Assembly (NCBI GenBank): GCA_902702965.1
Contig: CACRXP010000388.1
Span: 366,932-430,931, forward strand
Direction: 5' to 3'
Length of the DNA stretch: 64,000 bases
From: Spirometra erinaceieuropaei
Taxonomy: Eukaryota > Platyhelminthes > Cestoda > Diphyllobothriidea > Diphyllobothriidae
Positions 57,447 to 64,000 of this stretch are shown one piece after another (within the stretch, counting starts at the first letter, position 1; each line of letters begins with the position of its first letter). The notes under the pieces are model-generated. The model was not told where the DNA came from and did no database searches. It worked only from the letters and a program-made list of their open reading frames with translations. Position numbers and translations under genes: made by a program.

Positions 57447-58380
57447 TACAGTGGCTGGTCTATCACGGGAAATGGCAACCGAACTTCTGAAAGGTGTATT
57501 TGGTCAGAAGTGATTGTTGAGGTTGGGTTGTAATATATTGAGCAACATATTTTGCTTTACTCACCCCAGGTGCCAGCCACGAATTAATCACTTCCTGTCA
57601 GTTTGCAGAAACCATACTCGACATAAAATGATTACTTATGTATTATACATTTTCCCATTAATCTCCGATATCCTAATAACTTAAATGCATTTCATAGAAA
57701 AACGTGCAAAAATACTTTTACTCGCTTCCGCTTGGTATCAAACTGCGTCTAATTTAATTTTCTACTTAAAGATTGCATATAGGTTTTAAGAGCTTTTTCA
57801 ATTTCTGAATAACTGTGAAATTGAACGGCGGTTTAACTTGCCGTTTGGGCTTCCAAACCATGCGTTGCCTACTTTTGCATAGAGAAAGATCAGAAGTTAC
57901 TCTAGAATATTAAGGAGGACTCATATGTGGATCATAAAATTTTGGGATGTTCGTAGATCATGCTGCATATAGTATGGATAGTATCAATAGAAGCGCCAAT
58001 ACGACACAGTGTGAAAACTCGTTGCACAGTCCTAAAAACATTAGAAGTGTAAACTTTCACAGACCGAAATATACACAATCTTCGAATATTTATTGCGAAG
58101 TGGACTTAATTTGCATTAAGCTGAGGACAAGAAAGGGTACTTCAAGGCACTATTTCCGTAAAATATAACTACATTTATAGGCACATCGAAACTAAGAAGC
58201 GCAAGCTACTCTACTGGTAAGTAGAGAAGTTCACTCAGTAGCCGGCACTTTTGCATGACCAAATCATCTTTTGATTGTGCTGCATGATAATAAGTATTCA
58301 TAACCCTTCACAAGAATCCTTTCTGACTTAAACACAATTTAGACTTTTGATTAACATGTCATGTGAAATCCTCCGGTTCT
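57447..58380. mobile_element. Old fold-back MITE copy
   Basis: The left end TACAGTGGCTGGTCTATCAC keeps TA and CAGT. The right end (AGAATCCTTTCTGACTTAAA, then GATTAACATGTCATG) is diverged and the final bases are unclear. Length of about 930 bp fits the family. An open frame at 57947-58168 is unrelated to transposase. Confidence 0.6.
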
Positions 58381-59637
58381 TAAGGACGAGTGATCACAAC
58401 TGGGGCAGTGTGTTTTTCACCAATCAGTATCCATCATCGTGCCATCTAAAAGCGCTGTGAAGTTGTAAAACAACCTAGTTGACTTTCGTAAGCTGATGCA
58501 GAAAAGCTTTCCTTGGTGATAAAATAAAGGTTGCGGCCCTAATTAAATAAGTTTCAGGACAATTTTCGAACAAGACGAGAGCATGAAAGATAAAATCGGT
58601 TGATGAAATCCAGATGTCCGCAAAGTATGCAGAAAACCTACTACAGCATGCCACAATAATTGTACCACCCAATTTTTTTGCAAACAATTGAGCACCTGTC
58701 CGAATTAGATAATTGTATTCCAGTATATATATGGGACTCAATGTTTCTCGAGTAATCATAAAATGTTCAAACATTTCCAATTTTGTGCTTATATTGTGTA
58801 TATTTCCTGAATTTTTGTATTTTGAAAGATACTTTCCTTCTTTACTTGGTCAAAACTGTTAGGGGTTAATCGCAAAGGAAATGTATTCATCTGCTTAGTA
58901 GCGAACACGTCTGCTGACAACCAGCTCGCTGCCCTGACTCTGAGGATTAACCTTGCCTTTCTTCGGGTGATAAATCTGAATGCAACGTCTTTTGGTCACT
59001 AGCCAGGGAACGCATCGTAATAATTTTAGCAAATTAACAGTCGTGCCAAACACCACAGTCGTTTGACTGAAGTCTTGTTTATGTCCATCTTTTTATCCAG
59101 ACGTATTTCCCCCCCCCCCCCTTCAAGATTGGATGTTTTTGCTCTGATGTCTATCCTTCGTGCGTACCCATTCCCTTTTATAGTTTCCCAGTAGACTCTG
59201 GTTGATACTCTTGTTTTTTGCGTGGTACGATGCCTGCAAAGCGGTTGCTTCCAGTTCGATGCAAGTGTCGTAACATTTTCTGCCATCCACTGGCTGACTA
59301 GAGATCAGTAATACTTGTTCTGGTCCCACTTATGATCGGCTCCAGTACAAAAAGTAATACTTTTAGATATCCCCTTTTATCAAGTAAGTAGAGGCGGACC
59401 ATTAGCCGGTAGGCGGAAGCCAGAAGAAACGGGATGGACCATATAAATTTTAACAGATGATGAAAATGATAAACGGCATCTGTGAACAATCATGCTATTT
59501 CAGCCTTTTAAGGTAGCACATACAGCTCACATCTATAAACGTCAACGTACTTTAGCAAGTTTCCTAACAACCGTTGCCTTCACGAATGTTGAGCTTTTCG
59601 TGAGGACCAAGAGGTGAAATTTTTACTTGTTTAACAG
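58381..59637. other. No gene established
   Basis: A run of 13 C lies at 59109-59121. If the exons at 59638 and 59991 are real, upstream exons should lie here, but I could not identify one with matching phase. Confidence 0.3.
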
Positions 59638-59704
59638 TGCTTACCTTGGAACAAAAGGAACTTCTAAAACGGCAGACCATCACGGTGTTCCAAATCATAC
59701 TGCA
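59638..59704 (+). CDS. Candidate exon, first of a phase-matched pair
   Basis: A strong acceptor (TTTTTACTTGTTTAACAG) precedes 59638. In the frame entered after two bases it reads LTLEQKELLKRQTITVFQII, an amphipathic helix, and ends at ATACTGCA followed by GTAAAC. The donor phase (two bases left) matches the one base needed at 59991. A different frame stays open to 59836, so the alternative is an unspliced frame. No family recognised. Confidence 0.3.
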
Positions 59705-59990
59705 GTAAACGAACAACGACGCCAAAGCGAGCAAACGCCATACGACTTTGAGATTTCAATCTATTATAAAAGTTCAGACGTTGATTATCTAAGCCGTTCG
59801 ACGCATCTGCGCACTGGATTTTCGGTCCTGTCATAAAACCTGAAGGAAACAGTCTCTGTTCCAGTCGTGGTCAGCGATCTTTCCGAAGAAGTTATCTGCG
59901 CTCACGTTCTTTGAGGTCTGTTGAATATTCTCACCGGACTTGGAGCAAACCTCCTTGTTAGCCTCCCTGAGTAACGCTTATGCACTTCAG

Positions 59991-60225
59991 GTGGTGGGAG
60001 ATGTTAATTGAGCAGATACACAGCGACTTTGACGTTACCTTGGCCAACAGGATAAACGGGAATGGCCATTTACCGGTGCTTACGTGCCTTCCCTCAGACC
60101 GCAGACAGGGGCAGCTGGATGTGGACTCTGTGGTTGTTGGGCTTTTGATCCAGTGCCGTCCCACCTGCTGCGATCAGGAATACCCGGGGCCCCACAGAAT
60201 TGGTATTCATCAACTTAAGTTCTGA
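59991..60225 (+). CDS. Candidate terminal exon, unknown conserved-looking protein
   Basis: TTATGCACTTCAG precedes 59991. After completing a codon from the previous exon it reads WWEMLIEQIHSDFDVTLANR, INGNGHLPVLTCLPSDRRQG, QLDVDSVVVGLLIQCRPTCC and ends at TGA 60223-60225. Codon use is biased (many codons end in G or C) and other frames are closed. An AATAAA follows 280 bases later, consistent with a last exon. It looks like a globular intracellular domain but I cannot name it. Confidence 0.45.
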
Positions 60226-60504
60226 CTGTCAGACGGATTGTGGGCAATTCCTTTTCACGCCAGAGCTTTGTTGCAGGGACAAGAGAGACGGATCCGATTG
60301 AGGTAGATCGCCATTTCCTTTGTGGACCGACAATGAGCATGTAAAGTTGTAGTTAGTATGCCTTCCTTAGTGCTATAAAAGTCAGATTTTCTCCGTTTGG
60401 GCCTGGGTGAGTCATGCATTGCCACCGTCCAGAAGACCGTACTGTCAGTCGATAGTACACGGATGGATTTAAAGGGTCCAGAAACTCAATAGTTAATTTT
60501 CTAA

Positions 60505-60510
60505 AATAAA
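60505..60510 (+). terminator. Possible polyadenylation signal
   Basis: AATAAA in the context CTAAAATAAAAGC, on the same strand and 280 bases after the stop of the candidate terminal exon. Such hexamers are common in AT-rich DNA, so support is positional only. Confidence 0.25.
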
Positions 60511-63127
60511 AGCTACATAAAGAAAGTCCTTCGACATTCTCCTGCACGGACTTCTTTGCCCTTTCCCACCCTGACTGGTGACAGCATTTTTAAGGGCACA
60601 CTTCACTGTGTGTCAACTCCAGGGATTTTTTAACCGGCGTTACTTCGAGCATGGCGACAGGCGTCGTGGTGTTTTTTTCAACTTGTCCGTCTTATTATTA
60701 TAAGACGAAAGACCAAATGATGTAGGAATAATTCGTACGAATTTAAGAGCAAGTTCTCTTTTGGCGAAACATAGCCTGCTTCCATCGTATTCTGAAAAAA
60801 CTGCAATTGGTTACAAACCTTCGTCTATTATTAACTTATTGATAGTCAGCAGGACCGATATTGTCTGCGGGAAAATAAGATAAATAAATGATTAGTTATT
60901 TGCACTCTTTAAGGCGGTCAAATTAAGCGGATTTTTGTGCTTTCATTATTTCGCAGACAGTTAGCATGCTAATCGCCTTATTTCACCTAATCTATTGTCC
61001 TTTTGAGTTGCACAGAATGCAAATAGCATTTTTCTTCTTTCATAAAAAAAATTTAAAGGTATTACTTCCCAGCTACACTGCCATAAATAGCTGACATCCA
61101 GATTAACCCTGAGACAAGGAGTCCTTTGGCTTTAGAAAATAAATACTTTGTTTTTTCTGAAAATTTTCATAATTTTGGAGAAGAAATGCCTTATATTGAT
61201 CAATAAATGACGATCCTTTGACACATGAATTAATGCATTAATTGAATTGAGGGCAATTCCGCTTCTATAAGTCGAACCATTTGTTTTGATCAATAATGAA
61301 ATTACTACTGAAACATTAATCACACACTTTAAACGAAATATAGCCGTTTTTGGCGATACAAGTAAATACTTTACTTTTAATGTTTTAATAGTGAAAAGCC
61401 ACATATTTTGCATTGCTTGATTATTTCTTTTTACTTTTAGCAACGAAGAACTTAATGTGTAATTGTGTGTAAAAATTGAAGACTATCTTTAGTTTATTGC
61501 AAAGAAAGCTAATATAAGGCCAAGAACCTCCACATGTTTTAGCAATGGGGGATTTAATCTAATTCGGTCGCCAAACTGTGATTATCCCCAAACCGTGAAT
61601 TTATATTTTAGGAAGATAAAACACATGTTCATCAAATTGGCTGCAGATGTTCGAAAAGAGAATGTTCCTTTTAAATTCGCCATGAGCTATATTGAAGAAC
61701 TCCTTTCTATTTCTCGTACAAATGTGATTGCATAGTTATTTTAACTGTTTGTCTACGTTCTTCGGATATTTAATTCTCAGCCGGTGGAGGAGAGGGAAAT
61801 TGGAAAATTTCTAAATTACATATGTGCGTAAACGGGGTATGTGTACTTTGTTGGTGTTCACTGGAGTAAAAATAATTTTACCTGCTGTGCGTAATACTAG
61901 AGGCTTATGGTAAAGATTGTCTTATGGAAGGTCCGGTTTTTTAAATTTGCTCCTGAATTATAGAGTATTTGAATTTTGCTAGGCGAAATTAAAAACAATA
62001 CCATTTCAAAAATAAACTGACTGGCGTTACTCGCTCCTAAACAGATGAGATAATATAATTTAACTTAATAGCATGACATAATTTCAAGTAAGAATCTGAA
62101 CATTTTTAACTAAAAGTTTTGAATATTTTAAGGAACCCAAAATTCCATAGATTTTGTTAATGACCTGTCAGCCGTTGTGGGCTACATATCAAACCAAGTT
62201 ACATAACATTGTTTTACTAAATCTGAATAAGACAAAGGCGATGGACTATGCAAAACTTGATGATATCATCAGATTTTGCGACCCCTCACTCAAATGTCAC
62301 AGTTAAAAAAAACAGTCCAGGAGGTTCAAGCATGATGGGTATATAAAATCACTAAGTGTCGATCTGGCATGCGGGCGTGCATGGTGTAAGGAAGGAGCGA
62401 AGTCGCTTAGATGATCGAATTCGGGTTACAGCGAAACCTTGTCAAGCATGCTTACGACTGAACTGTATAGAACAGTAGTTAGTCGTGCGGGGGGTGACTG
62501 TGGAGAGCGGCGAGGGAAAGGGGTTACTTCTGTCATCGGTCCTTTTCATGGCAGTGCGAGGCGAAGCACGTGATCCAGCTGTTAACATAGTCCCGCCTTT
62601 CTCCTCCTCATTGCAGCGGCTTCTGAATAACGCCGGAGAGGCCCAGTAGTTATCCAAAGTAGGGGCCTAAGTGCAGCCGTTCGATTCGCCTCATGCTCGT
62701 TGTCCACCGATTGTCTTGGAAGTAAACCCTACTTTTCGCTCTCAGCAGCCACCTCGGCATGCTCAGCCTTTGCGAGCGCCCAGTGTACTCGCCTGCTCAA
62801 CTGCATGTAAACTGCGCCATAGTTTTCACGTGGCGGGCGTAGATAGGATGTTCATAATCGTTCAAACTACAGTAGCCTTTCTCGTGTTTATGAGATGACG
62901 TTTGTCCGTTCAGTCGTGCATCGAGGCCGTTACCCGACCAAGCTTGACACATGATCACTCTTGAAATTATGGCAGATGCTCACGGATGTCTTTGGCGCAG
63001 ACATTTCTGCTGAAATTCCTTGTCTACGGTGGCTGCATATATTTATGAATTTATCCGACTACCCTTTCCAAGGCAAATATCCTTCGGGAAAGTAATCTTA
63101 TTGGAGGAACAAATTCGATTGGCCCTG
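60511..63127. other. Long stretch without a recognised gene
   Basis: 60600-62340 is strongly AT-rich and contains only chance open frames. 62440-62900 is more GC-rich, with short frames on both strands that have no splice support. No known repeat family was identified. Confidence 0.35.
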
Positions 63128-63690
63128 TTATGCTGACGCAAAGGGAGTTTCATTTTCTCCGAATTGAAATGAGACTGGTAAATTGCACATGGCGTCCTTT
63201 ACAAGCGACCTCTTGGTAGACTGATCTCCGAATGGAACCGCTTGCTCGACTCTGTATGTGAACTTCTGTGAAAGGCAGTAAATCGTTTTTGTCCTGCTTG
63301 TTTGTACAGATAAGTCTTGTATGAGCCCTATTCCTAGCCTGGAGTAGAAATTTCCCGTCTCCCACGCTATGCCGAAACTGTCATCCATATACCGTCTAAA
63401 GAATGCAGCCCGCCTTAGGTTTTGGGTTGATTTTCTCTGGAGGTCCGACATTTAAATAGCCGCCAGGACTGGCCCCAGTGGATTGTTCAAAACTTTACCG
63501 CCGATCTATCTATACAATTGCCCATTGAACAAGAACTGTACATACTAACTGCATAACTACAGTAGTTACGGCGGTTGTCCTGGCTCCGAACATGATTCAT
63601 CCGCGTGTTCACAAACAATGTCAATAGATTCATCCAACGTCCTGTTTTTAAACGGGCCCTGCATGTCAAATAATGTCGTGTGCATGTTCA
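63128..63690 (-). pseudogene. Decayed Penelope-like RT fragment
   Basis: On the minus strand, in shifting frames: DESIDIVCEHADESC; then VQFLFNGQLYRQIGG (matching VQFLFDNQTYRQVDGG of the 47-kb copy); NNPLGPVLAAI followed by a stop; RRAAFFRRYMDDSFGIAWET with an intact YMDD catalytic box; and LLPFTEVHIQSRASGSIRRS leading to VYQEVACKGRH (matching LPFLDV and SVRRSVY). Stops and several frameshifts break it. The GIY-YIG domain is absent in this window. The orientation is opposite to the other two PLE bodies. Confidence 0.82.
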
Positions 63691-64000
63691 TTAGATTTTG
63701 ATTCTTTACTTAATCTGCGAATAGAAAGGTTTCTGTTGAAGTCAAACCTGATCTCCTAGACGAATTTCCAGCCCCACATCCGCATTTCAGATCAAAATTC
63801 CCTGCTTCTATTTGTCTATCTTGTTTGGTCGCCCTAGACCGTTTTTTATTCAAACAGTTTGTCTTCTTTCTATGCAATGGCCGTACGTATTTGAGTAAGA
63901 GGCCAAGAAATTTCATGACATCATTAAATTCTGCATAGCCAATCAACATCGCCTTGCTCAGCTTTAAATAAGTCCGATAAAATCGACATTCATCTGATGA
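63691..64000. other. No gene established
   Basis: Possibly more N-terminal PLE sequence in minus orientation beyond 63690, but I could not align it. The minus-strand frame 63949-63710 shows no motif. Confidence 0.3.

Noticed and set aside
1..64000. CRISPR array, bacterial operon, phage or defence island
   Set aside because: No regular spacer-repeat pattern, no dense long reading frames and no ribosome-binding-site-led genes; the sequence has eukaryotic repeat and splice character throughout.

Overview
The window looks like intron-rich, repeat-dense DNA from an animal, not a bacterial or viral sequence. There are no operons, no long intact reading frames, no rRNA and no CRISPR. The only protein similarity I recognise with confidence is Penelope-like retroelement (PLE) protein: reverse transcriptase (RT) plus GIY-YIG endonuclease. 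PLE remains, hammerhead-ribozyme-like motifs beside them, tRNA-derived SINEs and palindromic Tc1/mariner-type MITEs together suit a large flatworm genome, perhaps a tapeworm or fluke. That assignment is inference: no marker gene here names the species.

Mobile DNA dominates. Three decayed PLE bodies lie at 17640-19015 (+), 47336-48507 (+) and 63128-63690 (-). PLE-terminal sequence with hammerhead-like cores lies at 19040-19200 (+), 51787-51995 (-) and, as a head-to-head pair, at 27500-27642. A family of roughly 1-kb fold-back elements with TA target sites and CAGT ends recurs at 420-727, 5425-6355, 11267-11695, 14168-15149, 24336-25322, 40062-40948, 52000-52515 and 57447-58380. The 24.3-kb copy is nearly pristine. 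A second fold-back repeat lies at 7224-7896.

Two tRNA-related repeat families occur. One is a short element of about 140 bp with small inverted ends around an 81-nt tRNA-like core (23.8, 32.6 and 49.1 kb). The other is a longer SINE (1.1-1.4, 13.8, 15.4, 28.9 and 49.3 kb). Degenerate telomere-like GGGTTA/TAACCC runs sit inside another dispersed repeat (10-11, 16.3, 32.1 and 39.2 kb). A GC-rich repeat is shared by 26.2-26.8 and 30.1-30.8 kb.

Host coding sequence is sparse and seen only as candidate exons with splice-like borders. The best are a signal-peptide exon at 19842-19510 (-); a phase-compatible pair at 4790-4557 and 3661-3289 (-) carrying an immunoglobulin-like signature; and a phase-compatible terminal pair at 59638-59704 and 59991-60225 (+) followed by an AATAAA. 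Weaker candidates are at 31311-31492, 28193-28437, 35372-35534, 2074-2186, 8735-8831 and 45210-45413. All exon borders are read by eye and need transcript support.

An 842-base run of N (50642-51483) is an assembly gap. I found no clearly new biological system. The most unusual structures are the head-to-head hammerhead pair and the tRNA-like core inside an inverted-repeat element.
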